A stretch of 64,000 nucleotides of DNA from Pyropia yezoensis. Taxonomy: Eukaryota > Rhodophyta > Bangiophyceae > Bangiales > Bangiaceae. The notes under the pieces were generated by a model, which was not told where the DNA came from, did no database searches, and was given only the letters and a program-made list of their open reading frames with translations. Below, piece by piece: positions 40,571 to 50,361 of the stretch (positions within the stretch are counted from its first letter, which is position 1; the number at the start of each line of letters is the position of its first letter). Made by a program: the position numbers and the translations under genes. The stretch spans positions 7,442,627 to 7,506,626 of the forward strand of contig CM020618.1 in NCBI GenBank assembly GCA_009829735.1, written 5' to 3'.

Positions 40571-42070
40571 ATGCTCTCATCCCCTCCCCCCTCCGTCTCC
40601 CGCATCGAGGTGGCGACGACCCCACGTCTGTCCTGTCCCTGTGCTCGCGGGCTTTGCTGTCACCTCGCTCCCCATCGCCGTGCGACGGCCGCACCCCTTG
40701 GGTGGCGGCGGCAGTGGGAGACGGCGCCACCAGATGGCGGTCCCGACTTGCTTCCGTCCACCTATCCCCTGCCTCGGACTGGGCAGAGGCGGTGGCACCG
40801 GCGGTGGTTGCAGCGACAGGTGCCGTGGCGTGCTTATCATGAGCTCCCCCCCAATCTCCCCCACTCCGCCCACCCCCCTCCCCCCCCCCCCCGTGCGCTG
40901 CTCGTCACCCCCGCATGGCTGGCGGCCGCCCTCACCTCCTCCCCCACCCCCCCTGCAGTCATTGACACGCGCGGGGCGGTGCGGAGAGTCGCCACCACTC
41001 CCCACCCCGACGGTGACGGCCGCGTGGACGTGGCCGTCGCCTACACTGCGGCGCGGGCGGCGTACGCGGCGGCGGCCATCCCTTCGGCGGCGTTCCTCGA
41101 CTGGACCGTGGATGTGGGTGCCCGAGGGGGAAGGGGGTTGCCACGAGCCGACGCGGAGGCGCTGCTTGCGTCCGTGGGGTTGACCCGTGGGGGAGGCGGG
41201 GGGAGGCGGGGTGCGGGTGGCATGACCGGTGGTGGAGATGCGAGCGCGGGTGGGCGTGGGGGCGTCGGTGATGGCGACGGCGGGGAGGTGCGGGCGGTGG
41301 TCTACGACGATGGCGCCATGCTATTCGCGACGCGCCTCTGGTGGGCTGCCGCCCGCCTTGGCATCCACGGCGTGGCGGTGCTGGACGGCGGGTGGGCGGC
41401 GTGGACCGCCGCGGACCTCCCCACCGAGGCGGGAAGGGTCGGTACGGTGACGGTGGCTGCCTCCTCAACTGCCGCCTCCCCTCACTCACCACCCCCCGCT
41501 ACACCCACTACGGCCACGGACGACGCTGACGCAGCGGTGGCCGCCGCGGCGACCGCCCTTCCGCTTCTCACCGCCGAAGACGTGGCGGCGGGCCTCGTCG
41601 ACGCCATCACCCCCTCCCCACCGACTGCTCGCAGCCGCAGCGCCGCACGGCGGATTCTCATCGACGCGCGCAGCGCGGCGCAGTACGCCGGGCGAGAACG
41701 CCGTGGCGACCGTGCGGGCGCCATCCCCGGGGCGCTGAGCTTGCCGTACCGGGCGCTGCTTGGCACCGGGGGAGTGGGCCTCGCGTCACCGCCACAACTG
41801 CGCGCCGCGTTTGACGCCGCGGGCGTGGCGCCGCTACCCTCAGAGGAACGGGGGGGCGGGGGAGACGGGGCGACGGTCGAAGAGTGGGGAGGTCAAGGCC
41901 CGCCGCCGCCGCTACCAGCGCTGGGCGTGTACTGCAATGGCGGCGTCGCGTCAACGGTTGTGATTTTTTGCTGGGTGCTCCTGGGGGGGACGGGGGCAGC
42001 AAACTATGGGGGCAGCTGGAATGAGTGGGGCGCTCGCCGGGACCTCCCTACAGTCCGCGGGTGGGAGTAA
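40571..42070 (+). CDS. Tandem-rhodanese sulfurtransferase (TST/MST family)
   Basis: Thiosulfate or 3-mercaptopyruvate sulfurtransferases move sulfane sulfur to cyanide or thiols and have an inactive N-terminal and an active C-terminal rhodanese domain. Both are present in this 499-residue product. The N-terminal domain runs from LVTPAWLAAAL...VIDTRG to VLDGGWAAWTAADLPTE, with YDDG where a catalytic Cys would stand. The C-terminal domain has ILIDARSAAQYAGRERRGDRAGAIPGAL, the active loop YCNGGVAST with Cys at about residue 455, and the closing NYGGSWNEWG. Loops are widened by Gly/Ala-rich inserts. The first ~100 residues, rich in Arg, Pro and Ser with few acids, could be an organelle transit peptide. 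I chose the ATG at 40571. Whether the substrate is thiosulfate or mercaptopyruvate cannot be told. Confidence 0.9.
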   Translation: MLSSPPPSVSRIEVATTPRLSCPCARGLCCHLAPHRRATAAPLGWRRQWETAPPDGGPDLLPSTYPLPRTGQRRWHRRWLQRQVPWRAYHELPPNLPHSAHPPPPPPRALLVTPAWLAAALTSSPTPPAVIDTRGAVRRVATTPHPDGDGRVDVAVAYTAARAAYAAAAIPSAAFLDWTVDVGARGGRGLPRADAEALLASVGLTRGGGGGRRGAGGMTGGGDASAGGRGGVGDGDGGEVRAVVYDDGAMLFATRLWWAAARLGIHGVAVLDGGWAAWTAADLPTEAGRVGTVTVAASSTAASPHSPPPATPTTATDDADAAVAAAATALPLLTAEDVAAGLVDAITPSPPTARSRSAARRILIDARSAAQYAGRERRGDRAGAIPGALSLPYRALLGTGGVGLASPPQLRAAFDAAGVAPLPSEERGGGGDGATVEEWGGQGPPPPLPALGVYCNGGVASTVVIFCWVLLGGTGAANYGGSWNEWGARRDLPTVRGWE

Positions 42071-42319
42071 ATAGTGTCTGTGGCAAAAGAGCGAAGCGTT
42101 GGCTGCATTGAATTCAAAGCTAGGTATAAATCCTCGTCTTGAAATGCAGCCATGCACGGCGGCGGCCCCTGAGGCCCGTCCAGGCCGGTTTCGTCGCAGA
42201 GAAGGCTCTCAGGCGTGTCTACGAGCTCAGGGGGCAGAGCTGTTTGTCGCTTCTTCTCGACCATGACGACGAGTTTGTCACGGTCGTTCTTCTCATGTAA
42301 AAAGTGTAGATATCCGTTA

Positions 42320-43603
42320 TCCGTCTGACACCAGATTTTCACAACTCGCTTATGAGGGAAGGTTGCCAGGCTGCTTTTTTCTCGAAAAACGTATTAGCGG
42401 ACTCGGCAGCACGTCAGGAGTCCAGTTGTCTTGTCCGTTTCTTCGGGCGCTGCCTTGTTGCCGAGGAAAAAATGTACCCTCGTTTGGGGGGGTACACCAG
42501 TTTTTCACAACTCTCGTTTACATACATATCAGGGCAGCCATCTGGGGCACTTCTTACAAAGATACAGCAGAAAAAACTTGATTGTATTTGTAGTGGTGGA
42601 GCATCTTTTCACGTCCGTCAACCAATGAGATCTAAGAGAGCTGAAGCAGCACGACCCCTTCGCGATCGTGACGTCCGGCATCACAGCACCTGAGCTCCAA
42701 AAAGCATCCCCCCATGCTCCGGGGTGGTTACGCGTCGCCCCCCCCGCCCCCCAACAGCGACGGAGCTCGCTGGGACTTGCGGCTGGTAGAGATGCTCGCC
42801 TGCTCCACGGGTAGCGCTTTGCGTCTGAAAGAACATGGGAACAGATGCTCTTTTCCCACTTCAATGAGCCTGATGATAGCACCTCCCTCGCCCCTCGCTG
42901 ACAACGACGCGTCCGTGAGGGAGGGTGGCCGTGCTAGGGAAAGCGTGGGGCAGACAGTTGTTGTGCAGCGGTGTGGGGTGCGCCCGCTGGCTCCCGCCAA
43001 TACCCTATCGAGAACAGCCGGGGGGGTTAAGGGGGGAAGGTGGGGAGGGTGAGGGCAAGCGGGAATAGGCGCTTGCGCCACCGTCAGCCCACTGCAGCAA
43101 ATAGAGAGGTCCTGGTAGGCCGGGACAGGCCCATACACGTGTTCTGCTCTTCTGGTGACTCTGGCAAGGAGCTCAAACCCAGGATAGGAGGAGAAAGAGG
43201 GCAGCTGGGCACAGGTGGGGCGAGCGGGACGCGCGGATGCGTTGCAAAGCAGTCGGGTTCGGGCCAACAGTCAGCCAGATGAGCGTTCTGGGGCGGTAAT
43301 TAGAACCAATTTGACCTCTGCGAGAGAGCTCTCTTTTACGCCTGTGAGGCTTCAGTGGCGCACCTGTGCTCCTATTTTTTTTTCTTTATATCGTTGAAGA
43401 GCCTGTGAGCTGGCGCACCCAACGGTGCGACTCACGTACACCCCCTTGCATTGGATAATATTTTAGTACGAGTTGCCTTGCGGCTGCCGCCGACTTCCGC
43501 GGCCGTTCGGAAGGGATTCTCATATGTAGACACTGTGGGTTTTCTATGTAAGCGGAAGTTGTGAAAAACTGGTGCCACTTGTGAAAAACTGGTGTCAGAC
43601 GGA
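42320..43603. mobile_element. 1.28-kb non-autonomous element with TA target duplication
   Basis: The ends are inverted repeats that match at 26 of 27 positions when the flanking TA is included (left 42318-42344, TATCCGTCTGACACCAG...; right 43579-43605). TA stands on both sides as expected for Tc1/mariner insertion. A second, inner pair of the same TTGTGAAAAACTGGTG motif occurs at 42495-42510 and 43558-43574. The interior has no transposase and only unsupported frames, so it would be moved in trans. The left end lies about 250 bp after the rhodanese stop codon. Confidence 0.8.
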
Positions 43604-43858
43604 TATAACCCCAGTCCCACTAAACAAAAATAGTCAAAGCGCTAGCGCCGAAGAGACGGGGCTCGCGATTGTGGTCGATCCTACCGACTGCTACCTACAG
43701 CGGGCCCGTGCGGGTGGCAACGACGCCAAGCCGGCGACCCGTGGGCGGGGAGGAAGATAACCCCCGACGGGTGGGCCGCGGCGCCCCACGCACGCGGGGG
43801 GAACGAACGTCAAAGTGGGCCGCCGGGGCGGGCCCCCGATGCGAGCAACGGCGGGTGC

Positions 43859-44479
43859 TCAGTAGGTATTGGAGGCGGCCTTGGCGGCGGCGGCTGCCTT
43901 GGCCTTGGCCTCCCGCCGCGAGAGGGCGGTGAGCGTCGGCGTGCCCACGGTGAAGGTCGGCGGCGGCACGGCGGTCAGCGTCGGTGTGCCCACGGTGAAG
44001 GTCGGCGGCGGCAGGGCGGTCAGCCTCGGTGTGCCCACGGAGGCGGTGACGGTCGGCACCAACGATACCCGGCAGTGGTGGCCAACTAAGTAGCTGACGC
44101 CGCATGTGTCGGTAAACACTTGTCTCTGCTGCGTGCGGATGACCCCGCCGCTGCACTTGTCGACAAATGCGCACGTTGCCGACCCCGGCGGGACGACGGT
44201 ATCAAAGTGGGTCTCGACAAAGGGCGGCGGCGTCGGCTGTAGGGCCCACGCCGTCACCCCGCAGCCCCGCTCGGCGATGTACTCGTCCCCGCAGCTGTTG
44301 GCAAAGATGAAGGAGGGGCGCACGTTGAACTGCTGCCCGTCGCACGGGTCCGTGAAGCGGCAGGTGCCGTCCAGCGCGAGGTCGCCTACGGCCTGGCTCG
44401 AGCGATCGGGTCCCTGCGCGGCGGCGTAGGCCACGAGGCCCGCCGCCAGAGCGGTTGCGAGGAGCGTGCGGAAAGCCAT
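43859..44479 (-). CDS. Small secreted cysteine-rich protein with TP-rich repeats
   Basis: The 206-residue product begins with a clear signal peptide (MAFRTLLATALAAGLVAYAAAQG), so it should enter the secretory path. The mature part contains two copies of one module with identical spacing, C-x5-C-x16-C-x9-C: CRFTDPC...SCGDEYIAERGC and CAFVDKC...TCGVSYLVGHHC. Then come three near-copies of a 15-residue Thr/Pro/Val repeat (PPPTFTVGTPTLTAL), a likely site of O-glycosylation or wall attachment, and a basic Ala-rich tail. No known domain is recognised. The eight cysteines probably form disulfides. A cell-wall or extracellular role is inferred from the architecture. The ATG at 44479 is the only sensible start. 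Confidence 0.8.
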   Translation of the reverse strand: MAFRTLLATALAAGLVAYAAAQGPDRSSQAVGDLALDGTCRFTDPCDGQQFNVRPSFIFANSCGDEYIAERGCGVTAWALQPTPPPFVETHFDTVVPPGSATCAFVDKCSGGVIRTQQRQVFTDTCGVSYLVGHHCRVSLVPTVTASVGTPRLTALPPPTFTVGTPTLTAVPPPTFTVGTPTLTALSRREAKAKAAAAAKAASNTY

Positions 44480-46536
44480 TGTATCAAGAAAAAGGGAAAG
44501 GCCTTGGAGGGAAGGAGCAGGGGCGGAGCGTGCGGGGCGGGGGGAAGGCGCGTGAGATAGTGGTGGAGGACGCGGTGGAGGGTGTGTGTGCGTGGCGGGC
44601 GGCTTTCTCCTTCCTGTCGCCGCTACCCGGGCGTTCTTTTATAGTCCCCCCCACTGCCACACGCCCGCCCGACCATTCCCCCCTGCACTCAGGCTCCGCG
44701 CCTTCCCCCCTTCGCCCCCTGCCCACATTCCCGACCCGCGGGGGAGGCTCACTCACCCACTCGGGGCTGCCGCCGCCACAGCGACCAGCCCTGACCCCAA
44801 CCGGCGCCCCCCCCACCCACCGGACGCGGCGGGAGCGCATAGTCCCCACAGGCCTGGCGGCGGCGTGCCGGCCGCCGCGGCTGTCGCATTTCGGCCGCCG
44901 CCGCCGCCGCCGGCGGGCGCGGCACTGAGGCACCGCCGCCGCGGGCCCGGGTGCCCCCTGGCGGGCTCTGCCGGCGAGGGGGGGGGGCGCGGGCGCCCCC
45001 TGGAGGGCACTGCCGGCACAGGGGGTGGGGGCGGCCGCCCCGAGGGGGCTCCCCCCCGCTTCCATGCCCCCCACCCCCCCCCCTCAGCCGCGGTCGGCGC
45101 GGGGCCGCGGCAAAGGTACAGCAGCGCTCCGCTGCAGACAGGCGGCAGCGGCGGCGGCGCCCATTCGGCGCGGCCCCCGCAGCGAGGTGGGGGGAGCCAG
45201 AGGGGGGGGGGCGGCGGGGGGGGGGGGGGGGGGGGCGGGGGCAGGGCGGCGCGCCGCCTCCGTGCCCGCGTGCCGGCGCCGACACGGAGCACGCGCGCAC
45301 CTTCCGGCAGAAGGCGCCACGGTGCCGCTGCCGTGCCGGCACGGCATGCCCGTTCGCGGCGGCAGAGGGGGCACGTCTGGCGGCAGGGGGGGGCGGCCGC
45401 GCGGCCGCTGGGGGGGTACTTTGCTGCGCCTGTGACGCCGCCGGCGGGTTCCGGCGCGGCGGGGGGCCCGCCGAACACCCCCCCCCCCCCCGACCCGTGC
45501 GCCCGCGGTCATCACCGGCCGCGCGGCCACGCGGGCGAGGGGCGGCGGCGTCGGCGGGTGGCTGACGCGCGCGGCGCACGCGACGGAGCAACGCGGCAGC
45601 GGCGGGCGAGCCGTCTCGGCCGCGGCGCCGGGCGACGCGAACGGACGCATGGAGGGCCCTGCAGCTTCAGAGCGCGCCCTCCGTGCGTGCAGCTAGCTGC
45701 TAGCGGTAGGTGCAGGGCGGGCCCTGCAGCACAGTGTCATTGCTCAAAAGAGCGGGATCCGCGTGAAGCGTCCTTGCAGGAGGGAGAGCTCAAACAAAAC
45801 CGTGATCTTCCTTCGAGGGGTCACTGCGCGTCAAGTGCGCGCGCCCCTAAGCGAAAACATTAGGGTCCAATTTGCGCACCCAAACGCACACATAGTACTG
45901 CACAAGACCAAAATCCTGTTCGATAAGAATTATGCACAAAATCAAGTCGCTACATATGAAGTATAATCCTATTCGATCTAATGGCCAGCTCAGTCCTAGC
46001 GGTCACCAGCCACGCGCCCCGTTAGTGGCCAGCGACACCCTCTCCACCCCGGGCTTTCGATACAGCTGAGACTCGCAAAAATGTGCACAGTGGCGCTTGC
46101 TCGCTGCAATACAGCAGTTGCGCACATGTGTATGGTAGTTGTGCGCTTTCCTGTGGTTGGTCGTTCTTTTGTTCCAGAAGCTCACGAAAGTCCCCACTGT
46201 GAAACCTGTCCTTGTGCTCATGGCTGGCCCCCAAGTGGCGCGACAGGAATTGCTGCCACGGCCACTGGAAGAACTGCCCTCTTCTGGCCGTCCTAGACAG
46301 ACAACCATCGAGCCACACTGGAGATCGCGCAAACCTGTTGTGACTAGCAAGACCGCGGACGATGCTGTAAATGCCCGCAACAGGTGAGGCTGTGGTACGA
46401 ACGATGGCGACACCTCCCCTGTAAATCATCGCGCCCAAGACGGCTCGCATCGACGGCCGGGGCCTCCCGAGCGGGCGTCGCACCAAAAGTCTGCAAGTGG
46501 AAAGGAGCGAACACCATCATGGTGATGATCGCCCGC
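44480..46536. other. GC-rich then mixed intergenic DNA, no supported gene
   Basis: From 44480 to about 44640 is the upstream region of the secreted-protein gene, with a possible minus-strand TATA (ACTATAAAAG, complementary at 44637-44647). From 44650 to 45600 long frames on both strands translate only to Pro/Arg/Gly/Ala strings, including a G-run region at 45198-45240. From 45700 to 46530 the GC falls and stops appear in all frames. Confidence 0.6.
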
Positions 46537-47542
46537 TCAGTACTTCGTCCCCATCCCCTTGGCGGCAATCACACACCGCACACGGCGCTTCATCGAATCC
46601 ACCAGACGGGCAAAGAAGGCGTCAGGGATGGCCTCCCACTGCTCACACAGGGCCTTATAGAGGTCCTCTTTGTTCCCGGGCTGCTCCTCCCGGGCCGCCA
46701 GACGGCGCTTGAGCTCGTCCAATGCATTCTCAATCGGGTTGAGGTCTGGGCTTTGGCCTACCCAGGGAAGGCACTTGAACCCGAGCTGGGCCTTGACGTC
46801 GCGGCTGTACTTGGATGTGTGGCATGGGGCAAGGTCCTCCTGCAGCCAAGTGGCGTCAGGCGCCCCAAAATAGACCATCGTGTGGTGGAAGATGGAGTCG
46901 CCCAAGACCCCCTCATACTGGGTCGAATTCATGGAGCCCTTGACAAGCACCAGGGGGGTGCGACCACGCGCCGAGAAGCCCCCCCACACCTTGATGGACT
47001 GCCGGCCGCTTTTGAAGGTAGGTTGGAGACAGGCGGGGGTAAAGCGCTCCCCGGCGCGCCGCCAGACACGAACGCGGTTGTTGACGGTGCGCACTTCAAA
47101 ACTGCTCTCGTCGGTACAGAGAACCGCCTCCCACTCGTCCCCCCAGTGCTTGTGGGTGCGGGCCCACGCCCGACGCTTGGCTTGGTTCTTGTCTGACACG
47201 AAGGGCTTGCGCGCGGGGATGGCGGACATGAAGCCCTGCCCGCGCAGGGCGCGCCGCACTGTCCTGCGTGAGACGGGCACGGGGCGCCCACGGTTAACAA
47301 CGGTTGGCGTTGGCCAGCCGCACAAGAGCGCGCACATCACGGGGACCCAGAATAGCCCGGCGCCCCCGCGTCTCTGGCTGCTTGGCCATACCGTCCTTGC
47401 GCGCCTTGGCAGCAAACCAGGAGACACCGGTGGCAGGGATGCCGGGGGCGACAGCGATGGCTCCGTTGGAATAACGCTTGGTGGCGAGCTCGAAATTGGT
47501 GGCCTTCTGGCTGAGGGTGACCTTTGTGCGTTGGGCGACCAT
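46537..47542 (-). pseudogene. Tc1/mariner (DD34E) transposase, frameshifted
   Basis: The catalytic part is complete in one frame: LCTDESSFEV (first Asp), WLQEDLAPCHTSK (second Asp; the usual form is QDNDPxH) and LPWVGQSPDLNPIEN (Glu), with 34 residues between the last two, the DD34E spacing of Tc1-like enzymes. The N-terminal helix-turn-helix part starts at ATG 47542 (MVAQRTKVTLSQKATNFELA) in a different frame that ends at a TAA near 47294. The two meet around 47300, where one indel separates them. The second catalytic motif is also altered, so the gene is almost certainly dead. Terminal repeats were not found. Confidence 0.85.
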
Positions 47543-48423
47543 CGTGCCTGTCGGGCGGTAGACCAGTGGAGCAGGGCCCCTGTAGTAGGACTTTATAGCG
47601 GCCGGAAGGGCGTAAATGGCGCTTCATCGGTCAAAATTCACCCGCATCCTGATACAGGACTCGCGGCTCTGAGCGTGTGCCGCGGCGAAGTCGGGCCGCC
47701 GACAGGCTCGTTTCCGGATCGGGTAGTGATTTTCGCTTACCGACTGTACATACAACAGTTAGTTTACACCAGCTGCCGTGCCACCAGGCCGCCAAGAGCT
47801 CTCCCCATACCCCCCCTCCCTCCCTCCCACTATTGACCCAACCGCCATTGAACAGCGCGTTTCGCTACCGCGGGCACCCTTCATCGATCAAAAACCATCC
47901 CCGCCGCCGCCACCAGGCCCCCCCCCCCTACCCGTCGACAAAAAAGGCCGTCAACCTCTGCCCCTCTCTCCCCTAAACATTCGTAGCCGTCACCGTCGCT
48001 GCCGCCGCGGTCACCATCGCCGCCTCGTCGGCCACGGCGGCCGCCACCACGGGAACCGAGGCGCGCGGGGTCGCCGCCACGGTGGGCACCGGCACAGGCA
48101 GAGTGGCCACCGCGTCCGTCTCGGCCGCCGGGCCGGCCGCCACAGCAGCCGACGCCACCAGCACCGTCGCAGTCCCCGCCGCCGCCGTCATTGCCGCCGC
48201 CGCCCCCCCCCCCCCCCCCCCCCCCCAACACGCCGTCGTCGCTGCTGCCGTCGATGCCACCGCCGCCGCTGACGTCGCCGCCGCCGTCCCCCCCCTCCCC
48301 CCCCGAAAACTCGTTGTGGCCGCCGCCACCGCCGCCGCCGCCATCGCAGTCGCCACCGCCGCCACCGCCGTCCCCCCCCTCCCCCCCAAAAAATCGCCGT
48401 CGTCGCCGCTGCGGGCGACGTGA

Positions 48424-48454
<31 letters not shown>

Positions 48455-50276
48455 AGCCGACGCCACCGCCGCTGCGGCAGCCGCCGCCGCAGCCACCATC
48501 ACCACCGCCGCCGCCACCGCCGTCGCCGCCGTTGCTGCTGCTGCCGCCGCCGTCGTCGCCATCGTCGTCGTCGTCGTCACCGTTTCTGTCGCTGTGCCCG
48601 CCTTCGTCGACGCTGGCCGCGGCACCGGCCCGACCCCCCGTGTTGTGGCCTACCCCACCGCGTGTACCTCCCCGACGGGGGGGGGCCCTCCCGCTGTCCC
48701 ACTTGATGAGCACGCTGGCAGGGCTTCCCGAAAGGGACCCACCACCGCTCATGTGGGGCCCATTACACCGGGGCATACCGTCAAGGCACCTGATTGGCTC
48801 AGAACTGTGGCCCGAAGGTTCTCGGGGGAACGAGAAAAGAACGCTCCGTGTACCTGTTTTCTGCAACGTACCATACTTTGGGTCACTGACCCACACTTGT
48901 ATTTGGGAATCAGCCCTGTGATGTGAACCGAAGACAGACGGAATAAAGCCCAGGCGCACTGCGCAGGAGCCGGGACTCTCGGTGCCAAGGGATAAAAGCT
49001 GGAGTCGAGTGAGCGCTGTGTCGTGCCGCTCGTCGGTGGTCTCCCCCCTGACGCTGGCTGGTCATTGCCCCCAAGCGTCGGGGCCGCGAGCCCTCCGCCC
49101 GCTCCGGAAGCCTGACTGCGCCGTCAGCTGTGCGCTGGCAAGGGTGCGGGCGAGCGGCTGTCGTCCCAGACTTTTGGTGGTGGGGAGATCGGTGGCGGCG
49201 GCGTGGCGTTTGTTGATCTTTTGGTGCGTCGGTCTGCTGCGTGCTTGACAGACGCGCGCGATATCCTGGGGTGATTGGGTGCGCGACGCGTGGCGGGAGG
49301 GAGGGGAGCTCTGCGCTCGAGGTGGGAGGGCAAGAGACGTGGGAGTATGGCCCTGGCCTGTTGAGGTGGTGCTGCTGGGGAGGGGAGGTAGGGCGGGCCG
49401 GGCGTGGAGCGTCTACCTTCCGGGGCGATCGCCGCCGCGTGGCGGAAAGAGAGCGACGATCTGGTCGGCAATTGTGGGCGGGCGGTTATCGCGGGTATCA
49501 GGGTGGCGGCGGTCGCGGTGGGGGATGCTGGGCGGGCCCGGTCCCAAGCCGCCCCCTGCCCGCTAAACGTCACCGAGGGGGCGCGGTAGGGGGTTGGGGG
49601 CATATTTCTAAAGAACGTACCCTTCCTTGAGTAAATTCATGAATAGTGCCGGAAGGCATGCAAAACCTTTACAGTGCGACAGGGTGGTAAATTCGCAGCT
49701 GGAGGAGTATAATATAGCGATCGCACAGGATATTATCCTGTGCATTCGCATATTGATGCGTGTGCCTCAGGCCCCCCACGAGTTCACTGGACGATCTTGG
49801 CACGGGAGCAGCGTATCTTTATGCTGCATGCTACACATCATTGTGTTCACCGTATTTTGTGCTCCGAGTCCATGTGATTCTTCTTGAGGACTTACATATA
49901 TGGACCACGGGGTGGTCTCGGCCGTTGCCAATCATGGCTATCACGGATCCGTCGGTTGGCCCGAGGACTCATCGCCACCAGTCTTCTGTAAGGAAAACGA
50001 AGAACAGCAACAGGTTCCTAAACACACGTGCCTCACGTCTGTGGCAAAAGAAACAAGGTGTGCTTCTCTCATTTGTAGCCCAGAGAGCGTCTTCTCAGTT
50101 GCATTGCTTGCAACTATTTACATAGGTCTTGGGGAACGTCTCTTCACTCTGAAGAAAGGCACGCGAGACGCGGCAAGCTGCCGGAGGAGGTCCCTCCGGC
50201 CGCAAGTACGGCGGTGGCCGCCGCCCCTACAAAAAATAATGCGCCCCAAAATCTTGGTTTCTGGCACGTCCTAGAA
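47543..50276. other. Simple-sequence and mixed intergenic DNA
   Basis: From 47900 to 48660 the sequence is CCG/GCC triplet-rich with C-runs (48206-48226); frames on both strands give Ala, Gly or Arg strings and none starts with a credible ATG. Near 48940 an AATAAA (GGAATAAAGCC) and near 48988 a GGATAAAAGC could be polyadenylation and TATA-like signals on the plus strand. From 49600 to 50270 the DNA is lower in GC and holds a hairpin at 49717-49748. No gene is supported. Confidence 0.55.
49717..49748. repeat. Hairpin with 9-bp core stem
   Basis: GCACAGGAT-ATT-ATCCTGTGC is a perfect 9-bp stem with three-base loop, and GCGA/TCGC extends it outside a two-base bulge. It lies in A/T-rich intergenic DNA; a transcriptional or element-end role is possible. 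Confidence 0.65.
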
Positions 50277-50361
50277 ACCTGGATATCGAGGTCGGGAGGA
50301 CCCCGATATCGAGGTCCTGGAATCCTCGATATCCAGGTCCTGGGAACCTCGACATCGAGGT
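50277..50361. repeat. Array of four GATATC-centred palindromes
   Basis: Four near copies of the 16-bp palindrome ACCTCGATATCGAGGT lie at 50277-50293, 50301-50316, 50323-50340 and 50346-50361, each with one or two changes (such as CTGGATATC or CGACATCG). The same motif recurs at 57277-57334. A CCGCCCCTACAAAAAA segment just before the array matches, inverted, TTTTTTGTAGGGCG beside the second array. Confidence 0.85.

Noticed and set aside
47973..48959. 328-codon minus-strand frame rich in Gly and Ala
   Set aside because: It has no credible ATG, and its composition is explained by CCG/GCC repeats and C-runs; the plus strand gives an equally open Ala-rich frame.
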